Shown: positions 1 to 8,612 of the stretch, piece by piece
Layout of the letters: each line of letters starts with the position of its first letter
Numbering within the stretch: the stretch's first letter is position 1
Source: an uncultured Bacilli bacterium
Lineage (GTDB): Bacteria > Bacillota_I > Bacilli_A > RF39 > UBA660
DNA: 57,893 bases
Assembly: GCA_934085585.1 (NCBI GenBank)
Contig: CAKOHI010000009.1
Span: 1 to 57,893, forward strand
Direction: 5' to 3'
The notes under the pieces: generated by a model
Told to the model about the DNA's origin: nothing
What the model saw: the letters and a program-made list of their open reading frames with translations, nothing else
The model's database searches: none
Translations under genes and position numbers: made by a program

Positions 1-77
1 AAACCCCAATTCAGTATAAAACTGAACTAGGGTTCTAAAAATTCTTTTTTAGTGTCTACTTTTTGTTGACTAATTCA
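1..77. repeat. Contig-end repeat, left copy (inverted match to 57817-57893)
   Basis: These 77 bases are the exact reverse complement of the last 77 bases; the match ends abruptly at base 78. Bases 2-34 fold into an imperfect hairpin (AACCCCAATTCAGT against ACTGAACTAGGGTT), as seen at insertion-sequence ends or terminators. A length of exactly 77 is a common de Bruijn k-mer size, so this is most likely the first k-mer of a multi-copy element at which the assembly broke. I could not identify the element. Confidence 0.85.
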
Positions 78-142
78 TACCTGATGTGAATCCTATTTTT
101 GTTTTATTTATATATACAATATTTATTTATATTCACATTTAC

Positions 143-247
143 ATATTAAAAACGGAGCCTTTCGGCTCCTTCAGGGGGTTTTGGTTGATCTCTTCACATT
201 GAGATTCGTAAGAGAGATCAGGTTATTAGCATGACTTGTATCATGCT
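143..247 (-). ncRNA. Candidate small RNA of about 100 nt
   Basis: On the minus strand a TTGACA box is followed after 17 bases by TAAGAT. The predicted transcript starts near 247, exactly at a hairpin (AGCATGA / TCATGCT). A second hairpin follows (CTGATCTCT paired with AGAGATCA), and then a strong intrinsic terminator, GGAGCC-GAAA-GGCTCC followed by GTTTTT, ending near 145. No reading frame with a ribosome-binding site lies within it. The promoter, three stems and terminator make a compact unit, but I could not match it to a known class (6S, SRP RNA and common riboswitches considered). It could also be the leader of a gene beyond the contig end. Confidence 0.55.
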
Positions 248-253
248 AGTATA

Positions 254-282
254 ATCTTAATATTTTTTTTTTGTTTTGTCAA
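254..282 (-). promoter_or_regulatory. Promoter of the candidate small RNA
   Basis: Minus-strand TTGACA (282-277), a 17-base A-rich spacer and TAAGAT (259-254). The -35 is a perfect sigma-A consensus and the -10 a 4/6 match. Confidence 0.6.
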
Positions 283-388
283 TAATTTTTTTGAAAAATA
301 ACAATTTTTTACAAAATAATTTATTTGTGTTTTAATTAATGTATGAGATATGTTATAATGAAACAAAGATAAGATTAGGTGATCATGT

Positions 389-1564
389 ATGAATGAAAAT
401 TCAGAATTTGTATGTTTAGAATGTAAAAGTAAAATTGAAAGTGATGATAATTTTTGTTTTCATTGTGGGCATTGGACAGCTAAAGGCTATAAAGTCATTA
501 GTGATCAAGAAAAGTTGAACGAAATAGTTAATGGGAAAATATTTAAACAAAGTAATAAAACATCATTACTAATTAGTTTATTAAGTATTTTAATTATATT
601 ATTAACAATTATTATCATCATCCGAGGTAATAATTTAATTAGGCCATTAGCTTATTTAAAAAAACAAATTAATACATACAAAAATGGATATAGTTCTTCC
701 ATTTTAACAACGGATAATGTATACAATAAAAAAGAAATAGGTTCGCTTGATGAAGCTAAAATATTTATAAATAAAGACAAAGAAGATCAAAGTTATCTAT
801 GTAGTAATAATATTGATGTAAAAAGAATTGAATATGATTTAGAAAATACATATGATATACCTAGTGTAAGTTTTTGTGATATAAGTTTAAATGAAAGTAA
901 GAAAATAAGTGAAGTTATAGAAAAAATGTATAAATTATTTCCAGGTATAAAGGGTGGATTAACAAATATTACAATAACAAATGCAGAAACAAAAGATGAA
1001 TACATTGCATATTTTCAACCAATGTTTCAATTTGTTAATGTAAATGAAAATATTAATGAATATAACAAAATTAATAAAACTCAAATCCTACTTAATAGCT
1101 ATTATTTTTTAAACACAAATATAATGTCAAAACCCATTGAAGAAGTAATTAAACCAAATTGGTACGTAAAAGATGCTAACTGGGAATCAACAATCGCTCA
1201 TGAATTAGGTCATTATATATCATTTAAAATTCTACTTAAAGACAACAATTTGGATAATATAACATATGTAACCAAAGAAAATGAATCAAAAATATTGGAA
1301 GTGTTAAAAAAGTTTGATAGTCAAGAATTTTCATTAAGTATTTTAAATATAGCTTTAAGTAATTATAATTTAAAATATAATAGTAATATTAGTATTGCTG
1401 ATTTTACAGCATTAATATCTAATTATGCTGGTGCCAAAGATAAAAATGGAAATTTAATTGCTGATGAAGCTATTGCAGAAGCCGTTCATGATTATTATTT
1501 ACACAAGGATAGTTGTAGTAAAGCAAGTTTTGAAATAATTAAAGTAATTAAAGCAAAGTTATAG
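389..1564 (+). CDS. Membrane-anchored zinc-ribbon metalloprotease-like protein
   Basis: 391 residues. The N-terminus is a cytoplasmic zinc ribbon with four cysteines (C9, C12, C23, C26; CLEC and CFHC pairs). One membrane helix follows at about residues 58-80, then a long extracytoplasmic domain. That domain holds a zincin motif HELGH at residues 271-275 and, about 90 residues later, DEAIAEAVHDYY, which could supply the third zinc ligand and catalytic glutamate as in the ATLF / Pro-Pro endopeptidase type. Function inferred: a surface-exposed zinc peptidase with a cytoplasmic zinc-binding head. An AGGTGAT ribosome-binding site precedes the ATG. The next gene, 9 bases downstream, is a mini-protein with the same zinc-ribbon-plus-helix plan, suggesting a two-gene unit. 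Substrate unknown. Confidence 0.7.
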   Translation: MNENSEFVCLECKSKIESDDNFCFHCGHWTAKGYKVISDQEKLNEIVNGKIFKQSNKTSLLISLLSILIILLTIIIIIRGNNLIRPLAYLKKQINTYKNGYSSSILTTDNVYNKKEIGSLDEAKIFINKDKEDQSYLCSNNIDVKRIEYDLENTYDIPSVSFCDISLNESKKISEVIEKMYKLFPGIKGGLTNITITNAETKDEYIAYFQPMFQFVNVNENINEYNKINKTQILLNSYYFLNTNIMSKPIEEVIKPNWYVKDANWESTIAHELGHYISFKILLKDNNLDNITYVTKENESKILEVLKKFDSQEFSLSILNIALSNYNLKYNSNISIADFTALISNYAGAKDKNGNLIADEAIAEAVHDYYLHKDSCSKASFEIIKVIKAKL

Positions 1565-1573
1565 GGTGAAAAA

Positions 1574-1753
1574 ATGAAAAAATGTCAAAATTGTAAAGGA
1601 ATAAATAAAAATAAAGATAAGTATTGTAGAAATTGCGGATTGCGACTTCATAATGGATTATATTATGCAGTAACAAATATACTTATTAAAATTATTATAA
1701 TCATATTTATATTATTGATAGCATTATTTATTGCGTCATTTATGAACTTTTAA
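1574..1753 (+). CDS. 59-residue zinc-ribbon membrane mini-protein
   Basis: A short gene starting ATG at 1574, just after GGGTGA, and ending TAA at 1751. It encodes four cysteines in two pairs (CQNC and CRNC) near the N-terminus, then one strongly hydrophobic helix (ILIKIIIIIFILLIALFIA) and a few residues. The layout copies the first 80 residues of the upstream metalloprotease-like protein without its peptidase domain. It sits between that gene and the P-type ATPase with gaps of about 10 bases, so it is probably cotranscribed with both. Function unknown. Confidence 0.6.
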   Translation: MKKCQNCKGINKNKDKYCRNCGLRLHNGLYYAVTNILIKIIIIIFILLIALFIASFMNF

Positions 1754-1763
1754 AGGAGTAAAA

Positions 1764-4391
1764 ATGGAAGAAAAAAAGGAATTATACAATAAAAGTATTG
1801 AAGAACTCTATAAAGAGTTAAATACATCAATAAGTGGATTAAGTGAAACAGAAGCAGAAGTAAGATTAGAAAAATATGGAGAAAATAAATTAAAAGAGCC
1901 TAAGAAAAAATCAAATATTGCAATGTTTTTAAGTCAATTTAAAGACTTTATGGTAATTTTACTAATTTTTGCTTCAATATTTTCAGCATTTATTTCTTAT
2001 ATTAAAAATGAATCGTATTTTGATTCAATAATTATTCTTATAATTGTTTTTGTAAATGCTATATTAAGTTTTATTCAAGAAAAAAAAGCCGATGTTGCGA
2101 TCGAAGAATTAAACAAAATGTTTGTCACTAACAATTATGTAATTAGAAATAATCAAAAAGAACTAATAGATGTAAGAAAAGTTGTACCCGGAGATATAAT
2201 AGAACTTGAAGCCGGAGACTATATTTCTGCAGATGCTAGAGTAATAAGTTCAGAAAACCTTTTAGTTAATGAATCGACTTTAACTGGTGAATCAAAAAGT
2301 ATCAAAAAAAATAATGAGATAATAACAAATAAAAAAGAATTATATGAAAGAACAAACATGGTATATGCTGGCTGTAACGTATCAAATGGACATGCCCATG
2401 TATTAGTTTGTAACACTGGTATGAATACTGAACTTGGAAAAATAGCAAACAGTCTATTAAATAAAAAAAGTGATATAACACCACTTCAAAAAAAGATAAA
2501 TAAAATAAGTAAATTATTAACTTACATAATCCTTTTAATAATTATAGTAATGATGATAATTGGCCTTATCATGAAAAATGACTTTTTTGATATTTTAATG
2601 TTGTCAATATCTTTAGCAGTAGCTGCAATACCAGAAGGAATGTCATCAATTATAACAATAATCTTATCTTTAGGAATGAGGTCAATGGCCAAAAGAAATG
2701 TTATCATAAGAAAAATGGCTTCCGTAGAAACACTAGGGTCAACCGATGTAATATGTTCAGATAAAACAGGTACAATTACTCAAAATAAAATGTTAGTAAA
2801 AATGATTTACACTAATAATAGAATGTATAAAGAAAAAGATACAATACCAAATAATGAAATGCTAAAATATGGAGCTAATCTGTGTCATAATATTGTAAAA
2901 AATAATAGTGGCTATATCGGTGATGAAACAGAAATTGCTATTTATAAATATCTAGAAGATAGTAATAACTTATTAGATAGTAAAATGGTGCGAGTAAAAG
3001 AATTTCCATTTGATTCAGAACGAAAAATGATGAGTGTAATATATAATATCAATAATAAAGATTTATCATTTACAAAAGGAAGTCTTGATTCAGTAATAAA
3101 TAATTGTACAAATTATTTATTAGATGGTAAAGTATATCCTATAACAGATGAATATAAAGAAAAGATATATGAAATTGAAAAAAGAGAATCAGCAAAATCT
3201 TTAAGATTATTAGCTTTTGCATATAAAGACAATTTAGTTTCTATTCCAGAAGAAAACATGACTTTTATAGGACTCATTGGAATGATGGATCCTCCAAGAG
3301 AAAGTGTAACAAATGCCATTTATACTTGTCATAAAGCTGGACTAAAGCCAATCATGATTACCGGAGATAGTATTAATACTGCAATAGCAATTGCAAAAGA
3401 AGTAAATATTATAGATTCTCCAGATTTAGCAATAGAAGGAAAAATAGTTGATAAAATGACAGATGATGAAATATTAGAAGCTGTAAAAACTTATCAAGTA
3501 TTTGCTAGAATTAGTCCAAACACCAAATTAAGAATAGTAGAAGCTCTTCAAAGTAATGGATATGTAGTTGCAATGACTGGTGATGGTGTAAATGATGCAC
3601 CCGCTATCCAAAAAGCAGATATTGGAATAGGTATGGGAATAACAGGAACAGAAGTAGTAAAAAAAGTTGCAGATTGCATTTTAGTAGATGATAGTTTTTC
3701 TACCATCGTAGATGGAGTAGAAGAAGGAAGAAGAATTACCAGTAATATTAAAAAAGTAATTTTATATTTATTAGCGGGTAATATTGTAGAAGTAATTTTA
3801 GTATTTGTATCAATGTTACTTAATATGGAAATGTTTACAACATTACAACTTCTATGGATAAATCTTGTAACTGATTCAATTCCAGCAATTATGCTAGCTT
3901 TTGAAAAAAGTGATGATGATATAATGGAAAATAGTCCAGCCAATAAGTCAAATACAAGTTTCTTTACTCCATTTTTAACAGCTAAAATAATAGTAAGTGC
4001 TATTTTTAAATCAATAATAATGATTTTCTTATTTATTTACTACGCTAAAACAAAAGATGCAAGCACAGCAGGAAGCTTAATGTTTATGTATCTTGTATTA
4101 AATGAGTTATTATATTCATTATCATGTAGAAATCTAAAAAAATCAGTCTTAAATAAAGAAATATTTAGTAATAAAAGATTAACAATAGGTCTTGTAGTGT
4201 TATTAATAATACAAGTAATACTATTTACATCTAATTTGTCAAAATATTTTATTGTTACAAACTTATTATTAAAAGATGTTATAATAGTATTAGGTATAAG
4301 TTTTATAAGTTTTATAATCGGAGAACTTGTAAAACCACTATATGTTAAATATTTTAAAGATTATACAGGAGGAGAAAATGAACGAAGATAA
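1764..4391 (+). CDS. P-type cation-transporting ATPase (P2A, calcium type)
   Basis: 875 residues, full length for a P2A calcium-pump-like ATPase. An N-terminal cation_ATPase_N domain comes first, then membrane helices, the TGES actuator motif near residue 175, the IPEGM helix-4 motif near 290, the phosphorylation site SDKTGT with aspartate at about 333, and TGDGVNDAP near 605. A cluster of C-terminal helices completes it. It should use ATP to export Ca2+ (or Mn2+) from the cytoplasm. The usual IPEGL is IPEGM here. RBS AAAGGAG at 1752. The last 14 bases overlap the next gene, which suggests translational coupling with a small membrane partner. Confidence 0.92.
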   Translation: MEEKKELYNKSIEELYKELNTSISGLSETEAEVRLEKYGENKLKEPKKKSNIAMFLSQFKDFMVILLIFASIFSAFISYIKNESYFDSIIILIIVFVNAILSFIQEKKADVAIEELNKMFVTNNYVIRNNQKELIDVRKVVPGDIIELEAGDYISADARVISSENLLVNESTLTGESKSIKKNNEIITNKKELYERTNMVYAGCNVSNGHAHVLVCNTGMNTELGKIANSLLNKKSDITPLQKKINKISKLLTYIILLIIIVMMIIGLIMKNDFFDILMLSISLAVAAIPEGMSSIITIILSLGMRSMAKRNVIIRKMASVETLGSTDVICSDKTGTITQNKMLVKMIYTNNRMYKEKDTIPNNEMLKYGANLCHNIVKNNSGYIGDETEIAIYKYLEDSNNLLDSKMVRVKEFPFDSERKMMSVIYNINNKDLSFTKGSLDSVINNCTNYLLDGKVYPITDEYKEKIYEIEKRESAKSLRLLAFAYKDNLVSIPEENMTFIGLIGMMDPPRESVTNAIYTCHKAGLKPIMITGDSINTAIAIAKEVNIIDSPDLAIEGKIVDKMTDDEILEAVKTYQVFARISPNTKLRIVEALQSNGYVVAMTGDGVNDAPAIQKADIGIGMGITGTEVVKKVADCILVDDSFSTIVDGVEEGRRITSNIKKVILYLLAGNIVEVILVFVSMLLNMEMFTTLQLLWINLVTDSIPAIMLAFEKSDDDIMENSPANKSNTSFFTPFLTAKIIVSAIFKSIIMIFLFIYYAKTKDASTAGSLMFMYLVLNELLYSLSCRNLKKSVLNKEIFSNKRLTIGLVVLLIIQVILFTSNLSKYFIVTNLLLKDVIIVLGISFISFIIGELVKPLYVKYFKDYTGGENERR

Positions 4392-4767
4392 CAAATTAAC
4401 ATTTATAATAACTGCAGGAATATTAGTATTAGTAATATTTGTTGCAATAATTATTTATAACCTAATGCCTGCAAATATTGAAAGTAATTCATATTATGTA
4501 AAGGTAAATGAAGAAATGAGTGCTAAAATTGAAGGAATGGAATTCAAAGATAACAGACTAAATATTACAACTTCCGGAGATGCAATCGCTTATTGTGTAA
4601 AATCTACAAGAAGTACACCAACAAACAATTCTATATGTTGGAAAAATATCTATAACAATAGTGCTTCAATATCAATTTATCAACATAAAAAATATTATGT
4701 TTGGATTAAAGATACAAAAAATCAAATAAGTATTCCAATGAGTATAAACACATATAAAGAAAATTAG
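4378..4767 (+). CDS. Small membrane-anchored protein with one Ig-like extracytoplasmic domain
   Basis: 129 residues, starting at the ATG at 4378 because AGGAGG lies 6 bases upstream; a longer reading from 4342 would have no RBS. One N-terminal membrane helix (about residues 8-28) is followed by an outside domain with two cysteines (AYCVKS and SICWKN) and the segment YYVWIKDTKNQIS. That pattern, Y-V-W-x-K-D-x-x-x-N, occurs in Ig-like beta domains of Firmicutes surface proteins. It overlaps the ATPase gene by 14 bases, so it may be an accessory or regulatory subunit of the pump; that role is inference only. Confidence 0.65.
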   Translation: MNEDNKLTFIITAGILVLVIFVAIIIYNLMPANIESNSYYVKVNEEMSAKIEGMEFKDNRLNITTSGDAIAYCVKSTRSTPTNNSICWKNIYNNSASISIYQHKKYYVWIKDTKNQISIPMSINTYKEN

Positions 4768-4790
4768 TAATAAAAAATTAATTAAATTTA

Positions 4791-4820
4791 AATGGCATAT
4801 AAATAAGTATGTCATTTTTT
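4791..4820 (+). terminator. Intrinsic terminator after the ATPase operon
   Basis: AATGGCATA pairs with TATGTCATT (one G-T pair) across an 8-base loop, followed by a T run. It ends the 389-4767 gene string. Confidence 0.7.
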
Positions 4821-4832
4821 AATGCAAACTAG

Positions 4833-4861
4833 TTGACAAAATGTTAATAAGATATCATAAT
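4833..4861 (+). promoter_or_regulatory. Promoter of the DUF1848 gene; decides its start
   Basis: TTGACA (4833), 17-base spacer, CATAAT (4856). Transcription would begin near 4868, so the ATG at 4841 lies upstream of the transcript and the ATG at 4877, about 9 bases into the message, must be used. Confidence 0.7.
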
Positions 4862-4876
4862 TTGTTTGTGATATTT

Positions 4877-5761
4877 ATGATTTTAAATGTAAGTGGAAGA
4901 ACAGATATAGTAGCATTTTACGAAAAATGGTTTATGAATCGTTTAAAAGAAGGTTTCGTAGATGTTAGAAATCCTTTTAATCCAAAACTAATAAGCAGAA
5001 TCAATTTTTGTGACGTTGACTTAATTTTGTTTTGCACAAAAAATCCAATTCCTATTTTAAAAGATCTTGAAAAAATAAAAATTCCTTTTATATTTCAAGT
5101 TACAATAACTCCATATAAAAATGATATTGAACCAAATGTACCATCCAAAAAAGATATAATTGAAGCAGTAAAAAAAATATCAACATTTATAGGCAAAGAA
5201 AATATTTATATAAGATATGATCCAATATTTTTAAGTGATAAATATAATATTTCTTATCATGTAAAGGCTTTTGATAAATTATGTAAATTACTAAAAGGTT
5301 ATGTCAAAACTATTATTATATCTTTTTTAGATGAATATAAAAACGTCATAAAAAATAAAAATATTTTAAAGTATAAAGAGTTTATAAACTCGGACTATGA
5401 AGAAATAGGTAAAAATTTTAGTAAAATAGCTAGGCAAAATAATATGACTGTTCAAACATGTTTTGAAGATAATAATCTTACTCAATACGGTTTTGTAAAA
5501 GGAGAATGTTTATCTCATGAATTAGCTTATAAATTAACTGGTAAAAAATATAAGTCGTGGAAAGCTAGAAAAGAAAGAAAATGTAATTGTGTTGAAATGG
5601 TTGACATAGGTGTATATAATTCTTGTAAACATTTTTGTAAATACTGTTATGCTAATTTTGATGAAAAAAAGGTTAATCAAAATTTTAATAATCATGATGA
5701 TATTTCCTCATTATTGGTGGGATACATAGATAGTAGTGATACGATAAAAGTAAGAAAATAG
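4877..5761 (+). CDS. DUF1848 family protein, radical-SAM-like
   Basis: 294 residues. It opens with MILNVSGRTDIVAFY, matching the conserved (S/A)xRTDIPAFY start of the DUF1848 family, and that family start agrees with the promoter position. Further family marks are RNPFNP, CTKNP and IRYDPI. The C-terminus has a cysteine cluster ending CKHFCKYCYANFD, a C-x3-C-x2-C motif able to bind a 4Fe-4S cluster. In this family the cluster sits at the C-terminal end rather than at the N-terminus as in ordinary radical SAM enzymes. No reaction is established. It appears monocistronic, and its very short leader carries no good Shine-Dalgarno sequence. Confidence 0.8.
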   Translation: MILNVSGRTDIVAFYEKWFMNRLKEGFVDVRNPFNPKLISRINFCDVDLILFCTKNPIPILKDLEKIKIPFIFQVTITPYKNDIEPNVPSKKDIIEAVKKISTFIGKENIYIRYDPIFLSDKYNISYHVKAFDKLCKLLKGYVKTIIISFLDEYKNVIKNKNILKYKEFINSDYEEIGKNFSKIARQNNMTVQTCFEDNNLTQYGFVKGECLSHELAYKLTGKKYKSWKARKERKCNCVEMVDIGVYNSCKHFCKYCYANFDEKKVNQNFNNHDDISSLLVGYIDSSDTIKVRK

Positions 5762-5834
5762 ATAAATGCACTTAAAAGTTGATAGAATTAAATAAGTATT
5801 TATCATATAATTTCTAAAAGAAAGAAGGCTATTT

Positions 5835-6689
5835 ATGAAATTTGGTGAAAATTTAAAAATAATTAGAAATCAAAAAAATATTTCTCAAGAAGAACTAGCA
5901 GAAAAAATTGGCGTGTCAAGGCAAAGTATTTCTAAATGGGAAACTGGTGAAAATTTTCCTAGTATGAATAATATAATGTGTTTATGCAAAGTGTTTGAAT
6001 GTAAAATAAATGATTTGGTACACGAAAATTTTACAGACATAGACTCTTTTGATGATGAAATTAAAGAAAATATCGTCAAATTTAAAAAAGAAAAACAAGT
6101 TAAAGTAAAATTAATCAGTAAAATAATATATACTATTTCAAATATAATTAAGAAATTAATAAGTATTTTTATAATTATATTATTAATAGTTGTAATTTCC
6201 CTTCCGTTTATAGTTGCAAGTATAGATACCAAAACTCAAGATACAATAATAAATAATATAAAACAAATAAGTAATTTAAATGAGATTGGAAACACTATAA
6301 TTAGTTATTACAATACTCACAGTATTACCCAAATAGTTATTCACACAGAAATAATTTTAATTGGAAGTATAATTAGTTTTATATTTTTAAAAAAAGTATT
6401 TGAAAACATGTATAAATTATTTTTAAATATTTATAATGGTGATACACCTTTTACAATTGATAATATAAATTGTATGAAAAAAATATCATATTTTATAATT
6501 ATCTATATTTTATGTAGCTATTTATATGGTATATTTTGTGAATTAATAACAGACATAGATCTTGATGTGGGATTAGAACTAATAGATATTTTATATGCCA
6601 TGATTATATATGGAGTTTCATTTATATTTGAATATGGATACGAACTTCAATTGGACTCAAAAAGTAGAATGTTAGATAAGACAGCATAA
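5835..6689 (+). CDS. XRE-family regulator with membrane-embedded C-terminus
   Basis: 284 residues. An N-terminal helix-turn-helix of the XRE type (residues about 5-60, with SQEELAEKIGVSRQSISKWE) is followed by a charged linker and four hydrophobic segments (near 95-120, 160-180, 215-235 and 250-270). The stretch GDTPFTIDNINCMKKISYF resembles DUF2975 membrane domains. It is presumably a membrane-tethered DNA-binding protein. RBS GAAGG, start ATG. It stands alone, with no obvious target operon beside it, so what it senses is unknown. Confidence 0.75.
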   Translation: MKFGENLKIIRNQKNISQEELAEKIGVSRQSISKWETGENFPSMNNIMCLCKVFECKINDLVHENFTDIDSFDDEIKENIVKFKKEKQVKVKLISKIIYTISNIIKKLISIFIIILLIVVISLPFIVASIDTKTQDTIINNIKQISNLNEIGNTIISYYNTHSITQIVIHTEIILIGSIISFIFLKKVFENMYKLFLNIYNGDTPFTIDNINCMKKISYFIIIYILCSYLYGIFCELITDIDLDVGLELIDILYAMIIYGVSFIFEYGYELQLDSKSRMLDKTA

Positions 6690-6853
6690 AACAACAGTAA
6701 TTTTGCATATTGTTTTTTACTATTCACAGTGAATTTTGGTTTACACAAAATAAAAATAATGATATATAAATCATGGGAAAATTATGTAGATACTATGCTT
6801 GTTGCAGATGGATTTGTAAGAACAGATAAGCCTTCAAGATAAACTATAGTAAT

Positions 6854-6882
6854 TTGACAAAACCTCAATTTAATGCTAAAAT
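6854..6882 (+). promoter_or_regulatory. Promoter of the twin-HEPN gene
   Basis: TTGACA (6854), 17-base spacer, TAAAAT (6877), followed by a GGGGG ribosome-binding site just before the ATG at 6908. Confidence 0.75.
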
Positions 6883-6907
6883 ATAGCATCTAAACGGGGG
6901 TTTTTTT

Positions 6908-8563
6908 ATGGATGAAGAAACATTTAAAATGATTTATGGTGGAATAAAAGCATATGTTATGTTTTTGATTGATTGTTTTCAAAAAAAATCTAAAAAAGAC
7001 GATTTTATTCTTGAAAAAGATTATTTTTATTTAGCAAAATTTAGTTTATGTAATTGTATTTTACTTAATATAAAAGAAGAATTATTAGAAAATACTAAAG
7101 ACAATTTTATTTGTAAAACTCTTGATGCAGGAATATTAAATGCGGTATATTCAATGGCAGATATAACTAAAGAGGGATTTATCATAGATGGTTATACTTT
7201 TTCAAATCCTGAATCCATCGTAGGGAAAATAAGAAATAAATTAGCTCATGGAGAATTTAAAATTGATATAAAACGTAGAAAAGTATTATTTAATATGGAT
7301 GATAAGTTTATTGGAATAAAAATGGAAAAAGTTATTAATATGATAATAGCTTCATTATACTATTACTACATGAATGTATGCAATAATGAATATAAAAGAA
7401 ATATAGTAATCAATAACAAAGTAACAAACAGAATAAATCCATTAAAAACAAAGAGTGAAACCAAAAGCTTTTTAAATAACTGTAGAAAAATAAGTTTTAG
7501 TTTAAGTAAAAAAGACGGAAAAGAACCAGATGAATTTGTGATAAAAAAAGTAGATGAAATAATAACATATTATCAAAATACATTAGATGTAAAAATTTTA
7601 TATAAAATAAAGCAAGATCTTGAAAAAAATGGTTATAATTTCATTTGGAAACAAGAAACTATAAATGAAAGCATATTAGAAAATATAGAGAGTGATATAT
7701 TAAATGTTTTTCCAAAAGATATGACGTTTAATGATCAATACATATTTATAAATAAAGCAATACTTAAAAAAATTGATCCTAAAAGACAATTAATAGATTC
7801 TTTTTTGAAAAATATCTCAATTTTAGACATAGCATACAAATTGCAAACAACAAATTATGAAAATATTTTAAAAGTAGTTTATAAGGTGTATGATCATGAA
7901 ACTATTGGATATGAAGAATTAGCCACTTCCAGTTTTGGCCTTTTTGAATCACTATTTTCATATGGAAACGACAAGTTACTAGAAAATAAAAATGAATATA
8001 CATTTTTACCTAATACAGGATTAGATTATAGTAAATTAGATTTAAGTTGTATTAATGTTTTATATACAGACAAAGAAAATAAAGAAAAAAATAGTTTATT
8101 ATTAGAAATTATAAGTAAGAAAAAAAGAATCAAAGAATTAGATGCAAAAATAGATAATAATAAAGTAAGCTTAACTAATGTATTAAATAAAAATAATATG
8201 AAAGCTTACCAAAAAATAAGTTCAATAATAGCAAATTTAAATAACACCAGAAAAATATTATATCAAGAGTTAAATACTTTAAACACAAGATTAAATGAAA
8301 TAATGTTGTATGAGTCATTTTATGAAAATCATTTAAAAAATAAAAATATAGTAAATGCGATTAGAAACAGTATATCCCATGGAAATTATAAGATAGAAAG
8401 AATTAATAATGAAAATAAAATAGTTTTTGAAGATATTTATGAAGGAAAATTAACATTTAAATGTGAAGTTAATATCGTAGAATTTATTAATATGATTTTT
8501 AAAAATGAAACAATTATTATAGATTTTATGAATAACAATAAAACTTTAAAGAAAACATTATAG
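6908..8563 (+). CDS. Uncharacterised protein with two HEPN-like RNxxxH motifs
   Basis: 551 residues with no family I can name. Two regions share the same plan: IRNKLAHGEFKID (R109, H114) followed by a short beta stretch and a helix, and IRNSISHGNYKIE (R486, H491) followed by the same. R-N-x3-H is the R-x4-6-H signature of HEPN domains, many of which are metal-independent RNases in toxin-antitoxin, abortive-infection and CRISPR systems. A charged coiled-coil-like stretch (about 390-470) lies before the second copy. Both catalytic residues are present in both copies. Strong promoter, GGGGG RBS, and its own terminator at 8567. It opens the defence-rich stretch of the window, which fits an RNA-cleaving defence role, but this is inference. 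Confidence 0.55.
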   Translation: MDEETFKMIYGGIKAYVMFLIDCFQKKSKKDDFILEKDYFYLAKFSLCNCILLNIKEELLENTKDNFICKTLDAGILNAVYSMADITKEGFIIDGYTFSNPESIVGKIRNKLAHGEFKIDIKRRKVLFNMDDKFIGIKMEKVINMIIASLYYYYMNVCNNEYKRNIVINNKVTNRINPLKTKSETKSFLNNCRKISFSLSKKDGKEPDEFVIKKVDEIITYYQNTLDVKILYKIKQDLEKNGYNFIWKQETINESILENIESDILNVFPKDMTFNDQYIFINKAILKKIDPKRQLIDSFLKNISILDIAYKLQTTNYENILKVVYKVYDHETIGYEELATSSFGLFESLFSYGNDKLLENKNEYTFLPNTGLDYSKLDLSCINVLYTDKENKEKNSLLLEIISKKKRIKELDAKIDNNKVSLTNVLNKNNMKAYQKISSIIANLNNTRKILYQELNTLNTRLNEIMLYESFYENHLKNKNIVNAIRNSISHGNYKIERINNENKIVFEDIYEGKLTFKCEVNIVEFINMIFKNETIIIDFMNNNKTLKKTL

Positions 8564-8566
8564 TGG

Positions 8567-8587
8567 GTGGATAAATCCACTTTTTTT
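8567..8587 (+). terminator. Intrinsic terminator
   Basis: GTGGA-TAAA-TCCAC stem followed by seven T. It also shows that a TTG at 8586 cannot be the start of the next gene. Confidence 0.75.
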
Positions 8588-8612
8588 GTTTAAACTAACT
8601 TTAGTGATAAAT

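Noticed and set aside
143..247. tracrRNA of a type II CRISPR system
   Set aside because: No cas gene, no repeat array and no anti-repeat anywhere in the window; the stems do not follow the tracrRNA order.
4841..4876. Upstream ATG at 4841 as start of the DUF1848 protein
   Set aside because: It lies between the -35 and -10 boxes of the promoter, and the family begins at the residue encoded at 4877.
6738..6842. 27-codon frame (IYKSWENYVDTMLVADGFV) before the twin-HEPN gene
   Set aside because: No ribosome-binding site and no match; probably debris or chance.
8586..8612. TTG at 8586 as start of the S41 protease
   Set aside because: It falls in the T run of a terminator.
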